From contig NW_001914944.1 in the NCBI RefSeq assembly GCF_000208925.1, forward strand, positions 2,474 through 28,491: a stretch of DNA of 26,018 nt. Direction: 5' to 3'. This DNA is from Entamoeba histolytica HM-1:IMSS. Lineage: Eukaryota; Evosea; Mastigamoebida; Endamoebidae. The notes beneath the pieces are model-generated. The model did no database searches. It saw only the letters and a program-made list of their open reading frames with translations, and was not told the DNA's origin. Shown here piece after piece: positions 8,743-17,800 of this stretch. A program made the position numbers and the translations under genes. Each line of letters starts with the position of its first letter. Within the stretch, counting starts at the first letter, position 1.

Positions 8743-10414
8743 TCATTCAATGATCTCTTCATTACTTAAATGTCCTTCGTCATCATAGCATATTCCAACA
8801 CCTAACTTTTCTCTAAACAATTGTCTTAAATATCTTCTTTCTTCTTGAAGATCTTTCATTCTCATTTTCATTTCAGACATTTTTTGAAGATACATTTGAT
8901 TTTCATTAAAAGTACTTACTCGTAGTTGATTAATTTGATGAACAAGAGACAAAACTCTTTGTTTCATTTCTAGTTGAGAAGTCATACGAAGTTCAATCAT
9001 TCGATATCCTTCTTCAGAAAGATATCCATATAAACTTTCCCAGTCAGTTTTAAGATAATCAATAAGTGGAATAACAAGATTTTGAGGAAGATCCATTATA
9101 ACATCTGATTCATCACAATAAAATTTCTAAAATAATAAGAAGAATGTAATGAATATTCATAATAAAAAAAGAATATTGAAACAAACAGAAATTTGAATGA
9201 TATAATTATTAAGTTTCGTTTTTAAATCAATACATTTTGTTGCAATCCATTCTTTCCAAAACGGATAAGGAAGTGTTTTATTTGAAGGAGAAATTATTTC
9301 ATGAAAACATTTTGAGACATTTAATAATGTGTTTAAATGTTGTGATGAAATAACTTTCATTAACTCTTCAATTATATCATTAAAAGGAATAAGAAACATA
9401 TTTAAATACATATATTTCATTACTATGTCAGGATTAGTTTTATATAATAATTTATAAATTGTAGACCATGTATATTTAATATAAATAGGAACAATAGAAT
9501 CATCAGTCATAAGAGAAACAATATCTTCTAAAATTGATTTAAACGCAACCATATTTTTTACTGTTTTTGATGATTGACAATCATCTAACTAATAATATGA
9601 ATATTATTTTATGTTAGTCAAATGAATTTCAAATTTTAATATATATAATTAATTAAAGAATAAAAAAAAACAAACTGAAGTGTCTTTCATTTTAGTTGCT
9701 TTTTTTTGATAAAAGGCAGAGAATTGAGAAAAATAATATTTTTGAGTATATCCTAACATACATTTATATAATGTTACATATGGTGAATATGTATTTAAAT
9801 CATCATATTTTAAATAAATATCTCTTTCTATACAAAAGTTAATTAATTCTGTTAATTTATTATGTTCATTAAAGAAGTTAAATAACATTATTGAATTTAT
9901 TTCTTTTTCATCTTGAGTTAATTCTTGTCGTTCTAGATATTGAATAACTGCACTTGTAATACCAACATCACAACTTAAAAGCATCTAATTTGTTAATTAT
10001 TATTTTCAATGAAATAAAAATATAAATATTATTATTTAAAGAAAACAAATAAACCTTCTCCCAAATATCTGTTTCATCATTATTCCTATTGATACTAATT
10101 CCTATCATTTCTTTTATAGAATTTGTTAGTGATTGACTTTCTTTTTCAATTGTAAGTAATTGAGGTGAAATAATAGATTTTCTTTTAGAATTTTGGGAAG
10201 ACAAGAGTTTAGGAGATGAATGTGGATTTCTATTAAATGACTTTAATTCATTTTGAGGAGATATTGTAATTGTGTTAATTGAATTACGAGGTGAACAACG
10301 AGATCTAGGAGTTGAGTTAGTTGAACTGTAGTATTTTATACTCTTTCTTTTATCCATAATAAGAGATGGAATTGCTCTAGGACTTTTTGGTTTAGGAAGT
10401 TGTTTACTTGACAT
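8743..10414 (-). CDS. Four-exon RasGAP-domain-like protein lacking the arginine finger (about 484 aa)
   Basis: Exons on the - strand are 10414-10055, 9984-9676, 9588-9187 and 9126-8743, all joined in phase 0. The introns begin GTTTA or GTTTG and end TAG. Residues 1-110 are Ser/Pro/Arg-rich (SPR, TPR, SPK), a likely phosphorylated tail. Residues about 121-330 follow a RasGAP pattern: a short helix block, ERDI, then ...YFSQF, and later YLNMFLIP followed by LNTLLNVSKCFHEI, matching the family's FLRF..PAI and rtL..isKvlQ. The Arg finger (LFR) position reads LNT, and the FLR arginine is also gone. The C-terminus (about 360-484) is charged and partly coiled coil (MKMRMKDLQEERRYLRQ). It may act as an effector or scaffold for Ras-like GTPases without GAP activity. 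The exon structure is firmer than the domain call. It ends in TGA. Confidence 0.7.
9127..9186 (-). other. Intron 3 of RasGAP-like gene (60 nt)
   Basis: The 5' end reads GTTTGTTTC and the 3' end TTTTAG. It joins ...IIQIS to KFYCDES in phase 0. Confidence 0.82.
9589..9675 (-). other. Intron 2 of RasGAP-like gene (87 nt)
   Basis: The 5' end reads GTTTGTTTT and the 3' end ATTATTAG. A second TAG lies 4 bases further on but would break the frame, so the first is chosen. It joins ...KDTS to LDDCQSS. Confidence 0.82.
9985..10054 (-). other. Intron 1 of RasGAP-like gene (70 nt)
   Basis: The 5' end reads GTTTATTTG and the 3' end TTAG on the - strand. Removing it joins ...WEK to MLLSCDVG in frame, in phase 0. 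Confidence 0.8.
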
Positions 10415-10508
10415 ATGATAATCTGAAGCAAATCTAACTTTTTTTGGATTTGAAAGTGAAAAGATTTTTTATTTGTAAAAAAACTTAGTTATTTTAAACA
10501 TTCACAAT

Positions 10509-11462
10509 TCAATTCATATTACATAACTTATGTTTATTGACTTTCAAATAACTATTTTGTTGAATGATTCCCAAAAGTTGTGTTTTAAATGAACATTGAC
10601 TTAATGAAGAAATAGTTTCTATAAAAAGAGTAATTTCATCATCATTTTGAGGTAGAAATTGAAGAAGTATAACAGATGTTTCATTAATAAAATAAGTAGC
10701 TATAACAGGCCATTTGTTTAATACACGTAATATATTGATAGTAATAGAATCATTTCTATCATCCAATTGAACAAAATCATTATCATCTAAAGAATCTTCA
10801 AGAAAGTCTAAAAATGTAGTTAAATGATCAGTACACGTATCAACAAGATTATCTGTTCCATAGAAATCAAATAATCTTTTTATAATACCAATATTAATCC
10901 AAATAAATAACGTTTGTTCATTAATAGATAAAATTAAATCACAAAATTCAGAAAAACAATCTTGAATATCACAAAAAAGTAATTGAGGAAAAGATGAAGC
11001 TAAACTTTCATTAAAAGAATGATTATAACACATATTTGTAAATATTCTTAATATTTCTTTACAACATTTTGTAAAAAGAAAATTTCTAAAATAAGAGATT
11101 GATGATATTAATTGAATTTGTATTGAATGAAATTTTGATAAAATTTCTATTGACATAAATATATCTTTAATTGATTCAATTTCTTTTATTTCTTGTAATC
11201 GTTTATTTCCATATTTAAAAAAGATTGGAGCATTTTGTTCATTTGATATTTTTTTAACATAAAGATAATATTCCCATGTTTTTATAGTTTTATTTATTAT
11301 TTCAAAATCATTTATTGAATATTTATTATAATCAATTTCATTTTCATTAATCCCTCGTTTTTGACTTTGGAATAATTCCCTTCTTTTTTTTCGTAATATT
11401 GATAATTCATTTTCCCGTTTTTTATAAATGTCTTTTGAAATACTTTCTCTCAAGTTTGTCAT
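10509..11462 (-). CDS. Divergent importin-alpha-like protein with IBB domain (317 aa)
   Basis: The N-terminus (residues 10-36: IYKKRENELSILRKKRREL, then FQSQKRG) matches the basic importin-beta-binding pattern rrRre..v.LRKqkReel.lkrR. The rest is all-helical and plausibly ARM-like (LFCDIQDCFSEFCDLILS, IGIIKRLFDFYGTDNLV), but I do not see the W..N ARM signature, and it is much shorter than the usual 500-530 residues. A role as a nuclear-import adaptor or other importin-beta cargo is inferred from the IBB only. It is 94 bp upstream of the RasGAP-like gene on the same strand. A GTTATG...TAG intron at 10434-10527 could join it in frame to that gene, so the stop at 10509 is not certain to be the true end. 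It shares a 147-bp divergent spacer with the pseudophosphatase gene. Confidence 0.6.
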   Translation of the reverse strand: MTNLRESISKDIYKKRENELSILRKKRRELFQSQKRGINENEIDYNKYSINDFEIINKTIKTWEYYLYVKKISNEQNAPIFFKYGNKRLQEIKEIESIKDIFMSIEILSKFHSIQIQLISSISYFRNFLFTKCCKEILRIFTNMCYNHSFNESLASSFPQLLFCDIQDCFSEFCDLILSINEQTLFIWINIGIIKRLFDFYGTDNLVDTCTDHLTTFLDFLEDSLDDNDFVQLDDRNDSITINILRVLNKWPVIATYFINETSVILLQFLPQNDDEITLFIETISSLSQCSFKTQLLGIIQQNSYLKVNKHKLCNMN

Positions 11463-11609
11463 TTTATTTTAATTCTTTTAGTTTTTTTTTTATTTTATCT
11501 TCCAATTTATTAAATTGGATTTTTTTTGTTATTTAATATTGAATAAATCAAATTTATATGAAAAGACACATAAGTAAAAGAAGTTGTTTATTTTTGAAAT
11601 ATAGTTTCT

Positions 11610-12935
11610 ATGTCTAAACAATTATATATGAAAAGATATAGTGTTTCAATTAATATCGTTTTAAGATGGTTTGCTAAACTTGAGATGACTATTCCAAAAG
11701 ATTTACCAAAAGATGGTTCAATAGAATTAATTGAAATGCCAATGAATAATGGAAAATCTTTTATTTCTAATCCACATTTTATATGTGAAATGATACACCA
11801 TAAAGTTATAAGAATTCGTTTACACCCAACTTCACTTTCTGATTTAATACCAAAATATTTAGAACAACATAGTCCAACATATATTTTTAATAAATCATAT
11901 TATGAAATGAAAAAAGGAATGATTTATGAAAGAAATGTTGATGAAGCTAAAAGTCCAAATCCTTCAATAAAATCTGATAGTGATGAATTTTATCAACTTG
12001 TTGCTCATCGTATAATGAGAATATTAAAAAAAGATTTTATACGAAGAAAACAAACTGGACCTCATGGAGAAACTCACGAATGGAAAAATGGACAAATACC
12101 ATTAACTTTATTTTTGGAACTTATTGAAGGATTAAATAATGTTCTTAATCAAAAACCTTCATTTGTTACTGTTACACCACCATGTTTTGTTGTTGGTGAT
12201 TTGAGTGGAAGTTATGATGATGCAATTAGACTTTTTTATGCATTAGAAATTATTCCATCAAGTAGTTTTGGTCCTTGTAATGTAGTTCTTGTTGGTGATT
12301 ATATACCATTTGGTCCTCATCCAATTGAAGTATTTGCTTTGATAGCTGCACTTAGAATTTTATGTCCATTAAACTTTATATTGTTAAATCCTCAATATCC
12401 TTTATTAAATCTACCTAATGAATTAATTCCAATATTTGGTTCTATTAAATCTAAAATTATTGATCAATATGGAAATGATAAATTATATTATGCAATTGTT
12501 GAATCTATTAGTCATTTTGCAATTGGTGCATTGATTGATAATAAAATTCTTTGTCTTCATCTTGGATTACCAGATTATATTTCCACTTCTTCTAATATTC
12601 TTGAAGAACTTAAAAAATTGAAGAAAATCTCTTACAAAACTATTCCTATAGGTGGTTCAGAAAAAGAATCTAAAGAAAATGGATGGTTGTTAGATACAGA
12701 TGTTCTAGAAAATACAAAGTGTGATTATATTATTAGAGGAAAAGGAAATGAAAAAGATAATATTCTTTTATCAGAGAGTGGTCATATGTTATTCTTAAAA
12801 TCACATTGTATGGATTCAGAATCAAAAAGAAGTGCAGGTGTATTAGTAGATAAGTCTATGTTAAGAATATTAGTAGTTTCTAAACATACTACTGGTATTG
12901 AAAAAGAAGAAGAACAAGAAATGGGTCAAGAGTAA
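11610..12935 (+). CDS. PPP-family serine/threonine pseudophosphatase (441 aa)
   Basis: Residues about 125-425 follow the PP1/PP2A fold in order, but with the active site eroded. GDLSG at 196-200 replaces GDIHG, GDYIPFG (229-235) replaces GDYVDRG, LLNPQY (258-263) replaces LRGNHE, CLHLG (315-319) replaces CxHGG, and IRGKG (375-379) replaces the RAH region. SHC...SAGVLVD (398-414) still matches NYC...AGAmmsVD. The two metal-binding Asp and one His remain; the other metal His, the catalytic Asn/His pair and the phosphate-binding Arg are replaced. Hydrolysis is therefore unlikely, and a scaffold or substrate-trapping role is inferred. The N-terminal 120 residues and the acidic tail (EKEEEQEMGQE) are unassigned. 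Two nearby in-frame Met codons (residues 1 and 7) are possible starts. Confidence 0.8.
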   Translation: MSKQLYMKRYSVSINIVLRWFAKLEMTIPKDLPKDGSIELIEMPMNNGKSFISNPHFICEMIHHKVIRIRLHPTSLSDLIPKYLEQHSPTYIFNKSYYEMKKGMIYERNVDEAKSPNPSIKSDSDEFYQLVAHRIMRILKKDFIRRKQTGPHGETHEWKNGQIPLTLFLELIEGLNNVLNQKPSFVTVTPPCFVVGDLSGSYDDAIRLFYALEIIPSSSFGPCNVVLVGDYIPFGPHPIEVFALIAALRILCPLNFILLNPQYPLLNLPNELIPIFGSIKSKIIDQYGNDKLYYAIVESISHFAIGALIDNKILCLHLGLPDYISTSSNILEELKKLKKISYKTIPIGGSEKESKENGWLLDTDVLENTKCDYIIRGKGNEKDNILLSESGHMLFLKSHCMDSESKRSAGVLVDKSMLRILVVSKHTTGIEKEEEQEMGQE

Positions 12936-12997
12936 TATTCTATTTTTTTTTTCTTTCACTTTGAAAAGATAGACAGATATTTTTTTTTTTGTTTAAC

Positions 12998-13009
12998 TAT
13001 TTTTAAATA
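12998..13009 (+). promoter_or_regulatory. TATA-like element upstream of the 183-residue gene
   Basis: TATTTTTAAATA lies 39-50 bases before the ATG. Entamoeba promoters carry a TATTTAAA-type element about 30 bases before a start site that is itself only 5-20 bases from the ATG, so the spacing fits. In DNA this AT-rich the match could be chance. Confidence 0.3.
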
Positions 13010-13047
13010 CAAGAGAGATAAATATCAATTAATAATTTTTTATTTTA

Positions 13048-13599
13048 ATGAAAAAAAGTTCTTTGAAATATTTTGAGATGTTTACTGCGGTTGTGGTACC
13101 TGATGATTCTGAGTCTGAATCAAGTCAAACACCACACCTTATAAAAAAAAGTAAAATACAATATGCTGGAGATGCGTCAATTGAAACATTTTTCCTAATA
13201 GGATTATTAGCACAATATGCAACTATTACATTTTCAATATTACACCCAAAAGAAGTGGATGCTGCAATTCCTTATATATCAACAATTGAAATTGAAGGAG
13301 ATGTTGTTGATTTTAAGGAATATTTAAAATCTAAATTTCCAAAAGAACCAACGTCATACCAAATAATCAATACTAGTAATAACTATATTATAGATGTAAT
13401 TGGATTGTTTGGATATTCTTTTCAAACAAAAACCATAGATATATATGAAATGATTGAATCAGTTGAGAAAAATAATGAACCATTTTTATATTCTGATGAA
13501 ATTATTTCTATTGGTACACAAATTCACAATATGTTTTTTGATAATAAAGAAGAAGTGGTTTTATGTTCAACAACAACATTAGTTCAAGAGATGTTTTAA
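13048..13599 (+). CDS. Hypothetical protein (183 aa)
   Basis: I do not recognise this family. The N-terminus is polar and acidic (PDDSESESSQTP) after a short hydrophobic patch (MFTAVVV). The middle has alternating hydrophobic segments (IETFFLIGLLAQYATITFSIL, then IIDVIGLFGYSF) that look like a small alpha/beta domain rather than membrane spans, since both are short and flanked by polar residues. A second in-frame Met at residue 11 is an alternative start. It is preceded by a possible TATA-like element and ends in TAA, 62 bp from the stop of the convergent NF-YC gene. The open frame and codon use look like those of its neighbours, so it is probably real. Confidence 0.65.
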   Translation: MKKSSLKYFEMFTAVVVPDDSESESSQTPHLIKKSKIQYAGDASIETFFLIGLLAQYATITFSILHPKEVDAAIPYISTIEIEGDVVDFKEYLKSKFPKEPTSYQIINTSNNYIIDVIGLFGYSFQTKTIDIYEMIESVEKNNEPFLYSDEIISIGTQIHNMFFDNKEEVVLCSTTTLVQEMF

Positions 13600-13661
13600 A
13601 AATGATTAATTAATTTAATGTTTAAATTATAAAGAATATTATTATAAATTGTTACAAATAA

Positions 13662-14300
13662 TCAATTATGTGGTAATAAATCAATAAGAAAATCAAACTT
13701 TTCATCACTAACAATTGCTTTAACAATATCATCTTTTTTAATTACTTTTCTTTTTGAGTATGAAGTAATATATCCTGCACGTGTTGTTAAATCTTTAATA
13801 AATAATTCACATGCACGAGAAAGTATTTCTACTGTTTCTGTTTTTAATTGTTTATTATCAATATTAATTTTTGTAAGTTTTCTAATTCTAGCAGGTGGAA
13901 ATGGTTTTTCTTTAAAGTTATAATTTTCTGATTCTACTGACATTTTTTCCCAAAAATCACCACTACCAAATCGTTTAATTGGATGTTTTATTTGTCTACC
14001 ATTTGGTGATAATACTCTATCAGAAATAGAAGGTTGAATTGGAGATTCTATAGGTTGTTGAGGTACAACAGAAAGAGTTTCTTTTATATTAAAAACTTTA
14101 GGATCAGGATATGCGTATAGAGGAGGGTTTTCAATTTTTGAATTAGAATAATAATATTGTTGATATGTTGCAATTAATGACTCATCTTGTTGTCGTTGAC
14201 TTATTATTTGACGAGAAGAATTTGTATGATAATTTGTATTTTCACAATACAAATCATGAGGATGATTAGGAGATGAAGGGAGTTGAGAAGGAGATTGCAT
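13662..14300 (-). CDS. NFYC: NF-YC / HAP5 histone-fold subunit of the CCAAT-binding factor (212 aa)
   Basis: Residues about 116-212 carry the NF-YC core. FWEKM (116-120) corresponds to the FW..v start, PPARIRKLTKI (135-145) to the LPlARIKKImK loop and helix, ACELFIKDLTTRA (163-175) to the central helix, and RKVIKKDDIVKAI (184-196) to the R.tlqr.DIa.Ai segment. FDFLIDLLP (202-210) corresponds to FDFLIDivP. NF-YC pairs with NF-YB, and together they bind NF-YA and CCAAT DNA in the nucleus; those partners are not in this window. Residues 1-110 are Gln/Ser/Pro/Tyr-rich and probably disordered. The protein stops at TGA immediately after the conserved C-terminus, which shows that TGA works as a normal stop in this genome. 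It is divergent from LSM5 with only 46 bp between the ATGs. Confidence 0.93.
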   Translation of the reverse strand: MQSPSQLPSSPNHPHDLYCENTNYHTNSSRQIISQRQQDESLIATYQQYYYSNSKIENPPLYAYPDPKVFNIKETLSVVPQQPIESPIQPSISDRVLSPNGRQIKHPIKRFGSGDFWEKMSVESENYNFKEKPFPPARIRKLTKINIDNKQLKTETVEILSRACELFIKDLTTRAGYITSYSKRKVIKKDDIVKAIVSDEKFDFLIDLLPHN

Positions 14301-14346
14301 TAAAGAAATATTAGATGAAACTAATAATTTAAATTGGATTAGTTGT
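14301..14346. promoter_or_regulatory. 46-bp divergent promoter between NF-YC and LSM5
   Basis: Only 46 bases lie between the two start codons, so both promoters must share this space or extend into the opposite gene. It contains TAATTTAAATTG-type AT-rich sequence that could act as a TATA-like element in either direction. Confidence 0.5.
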
Positions 14347-14648
14347 ATGGATAAACAACTTCCTACACAAATATTACTTGAATGGATTAATACAAAAGTA
14401 TGGATAATATTAAAAAGTCAACGTGAATTTGTTGGAATAATGAAAGGAATTGATGAATATACAAGTTTGTTAAAAAAATAAGAATATAATAATAAAATAT
14501 ATTAAAAGAAATAGATATTATTCTCCAAGATTGTATTGAATATGAAATAAAAGATAATAAAGAAAATTATCAAACACAACATAAATTAATATTAGTAAGT
14601 GGAAATGGAATTGATATGATTTCAAAAGGAGAGAAAACTGATTTATAA
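14347..14648 (+). CDS. LSM5: U6 snRNA-associated Sm-like protein LSm5 (83 aa, two exons)
   Basis: Exon 1 (14347-14464) and exon 2 (14515-14648) join in phase 1 after removal of a 50-nt GTTTGT...TAG intron. The product matches LSm5 along its length. The Sm1 part reads W-I-N-T-K-V-W-I-I-L-K-S-Q-R-E-F-V-G, then G-I-D-E-Y-T-N-I-I-L-Q-D-C (family: GfDdfvNmvLeDv), followed by IEYE. The Sm2 part, LILVSGNGIDMI, matches the family's LLNGNNI.ml. The splice junction falls at the conserved Asn of Sm1. LSm5 is part of the LSm2-8 ring on U6 snRNA in the nucleus and of LSm1-7 in cytoplasmic mRNA decay. The length is typical. Each exon is too short to stand out as an open frame. It ends in TAA. Confidence 0.92.
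14465..14514 (+). other. Intron of LSM5 (50 nt)
   Basis: It begins GTTTGT and ends AAATAG. Its removal restores the LSm5 Sm1 motif, while reading through gives a premature TAA. Confidence 0.9.
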
Positions 14649-14878
14649 CTACAAATTTTTTTAAATTTCATTGAAGTTAATTTTTGGGATTAAATATTTA
14701 TAGATAAAACATGAAAAATAAAATAAAACATTAAAATAATAAAGAATTTCAACAATTCGTTTTTATAGTTTTTTTTTGGTAGTAACTAAAAAGATTTACT
14801 CATTCTTAATGGTTTGCTTCATTTTCCTTCTTTTTTTTAAAAAGAAGACATTTCATTAATACAATATAGGAATCAATT
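14649..14878 (+). other. Intergenic spacer between LSM5 and the 1290-residue LRR gene
   Basis: 230 bases of AT-rich sequence hold T tracts (14769-14777, and about 14830) and a near-palindromic TCTTTTTTTTAAAAAGAAGA at about 14829-14848. I see no coding signal. It should include the promoter of the LRR gene. Confidence 0.4.
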
Positions 14879-17800
14879 ATGGAGGTGTTAAAAAGTAATA
14901 AAAATAATGATAAAAGAAAATCAACAGGAAGTACAATTCAAAAAGAAGAAGAAAATGAAAAAAAACAACGAAGAAATAGTGAAGGGAATAAATATTTAAA
15001 AGAAGAAAGAAAAGAAAATAATATAATTGAATATAAAGAAAAAGAAAGTTCAAAAGAAAATAAAAAGAAAGAAATATTATTTATTCCATTTGAAAAAAGT
15101 GATAAAGAAAAAGAAAAAGATGAAAAAATTAAAAGAAAAGGAGGATTAGGATTAGAAGAAATAATTGCAGTAATAATGTATTCAGATAGTATTAATACAG
15201 TTATTAATATGAGATATGTTAGTAAACATATTTATTCAGCAATTAGACATGTTTCAACAAATCCATATTATAGTGAAAAAAAAATAAATAAAACAATTGG
15301 AATGAAAAAAAGAATTATTACAGCAAGAAAAGATTTATTGGTATTTAGAAATTTAAAACATTTTAAAGGACAATTAGAAACAATAGAAACAATTATGGCA
15401 AATAAATTATTAAAATATGAATCATTAATGATAATTAATGATTTTTCAAATGTTAATCATAATATTTTTCAATCAATTAAACATAAAGTTATTGATTTAA
15501 CAATTATTCTTTATCCAGAAATTATAATTGATTTTGAAGGACTTATATCATTAAAACGATTAAGAATTGATTTTAATAATAATGATGTTTCAATATTTGA
15601 AGAATTAATAAAAGAATGTCTTTTAAAAATTAAAAAGAATAATAAATTAAAAGAAATATATTTTAAATGTAATGGAAGATATTCATTATTATTAGGAAAA
15701 ATATTAAGTGATTGTGATTTAATTAATCAAGAAATATATATTAGATTTGATAAAATAACAGAAGGTGAATGTCAAGGATTTATTCAAAATCAACCATTTG
15801 CTCATATCTTTGTAACAAAAAATGAATTAATTGATAGTGTATTAAATGATAAAGTAAAATTAATGCCAGATAATGTAAATATTTATTGGATATCTAGTTC
15901 ATTAATAATAAAAAAAGAATTTATTAAAGAATTTAGTTTATTAAATTGTCCAATTAAAATGAATATTAATGGAATATGTGATAATGAAGATATAAAAACA
16001 ATTGATATTACTACATGTACTACATTAACTTCTATTATATTTAATGATTGTCATTATATTAATAAATGTTCATTATTATTACCTAAAAATATTATTTCAT
16101 TTGGAATGATTAATACAGATTCAATTACTATTCCAGAATTAAATGAATGTTATATTCAAAAATTAGAATTAATATCATGTAATTCATTTTATACATTAAA
16201 TATTCCTACATCTTTAATAGAATTATCTATTGATAAATGTATTTTATTAACTTCATTAGAAAATTTAAATAAAGCAAAATTACAAAATTTAAAAATAATA
16301 AGTTGTTCTAAAATAGTTAAATTAGATATTCCATCTACTCTTACATATCTTCAACTTAATGATTGTTTATCAATTACTCATCTTTTAAATTTAGAAAATG
16401 CATCTGTTAAAGATTTATATTTAAAATATTGTAATTCTCTTACAACATTATGTCTTCCTTCATTATTAACTTTAATTCAAATTAGTAATTGTGAGAAATT
16501 AATTGAACTTAGAAATTTTACAGAATTAAAATTATTATCATTTGAAACTATTGGATCATTTAATGTTGATAATTTATTATTTCCATCTTCTCTTACTTAT
16601 TTAAATCTTCAAAATTATAGTTCAACTCAAACTATTACATTAACTAATCTTACTGAACTTTATCAACTTAAAGATCTTAGAATATCAGATGCTAAATATC
16701 TTGAAATGTTATCATTTCCACCTAATTTAACTTCACTTATTCTTCATGGATGTCATTCACTTACTTTTTATCCTAATTTAATGGATTTACCATTAAAAAT
16801 GATGGATATTACAGCTTGTGATGCATTAACTTGTTTAAGTTTTCCAACAACATTAACAAAAATGATAATAAATGATTGTCAACATGTTATTGAATTTCCT
16901 AATTTAGAAGAAATGACAGTATTAAAAAATATAGAATTAACTCAATGTCCTAGTTTAGAAATTATTCGTTTTCCACTTTCTTTAGAACATTTAAATATTT
17001 CTAAATGTAAAAATTTATTAACATTACCTAATTTACATGAATTAAATATTCCTTTTAAAAATTTATTACCTTTCTATTACAATCTTAAACATCCATTTAT
17101 TCCAACTTCTCTTACTGGAATTATTATTGAAGCTTGGGAATGTATTTCTTTACCAAATTTAATAAATATTCCTCTTCAAGACCTTCAAATACTTAATTGT
17201 TCATTTTTAACTTCATTAAGTTGTCCTTCTACTATTTCTTTTCTAGAAATTAGTGGATGTAAATCAATTTCTAAAATTGTTAATCTACAAAAATTAAATA
17301 TTCAAATACTTAAAATTTGTTATTGTTCTTCATTAAAATCAATTAAATTACCATCAACTATTTCAAAATTAGTTATGTATGATAATATGAATATTACTCT
17401 TCCAAATATTAAAAAAATTTCAATTAAATATTTATATTTAGAATCTATGGAAAATATTAAATCAATTACAATCCCTTCTACTTTAACAAAATTAGAATTA
17501 AAAGAATGTCCTTCTTTATCTTCTCTTGTTAGTTTATCTGATGCTCCTATTAAAGAAATTCATTTATTTTCTTGTAAAAAAGTTAAATCATTAACATTAC
17601 CTACTACTATTACTAAATTAGTATTAGACTCTTTTAAAAGATTAACTTCTTTAGATAATTTACAAAAACTTACATTAGAATCTTTAAAACTTTCAGGATT
17701 AAAACAAATTAAAAGTTTTAAATTCTCTTCTCATCTTACTAAACTTGAATTAAGTAATTGTTTTAATATTCGTACTTTAAATTCAATAACTTCTCTTCAA

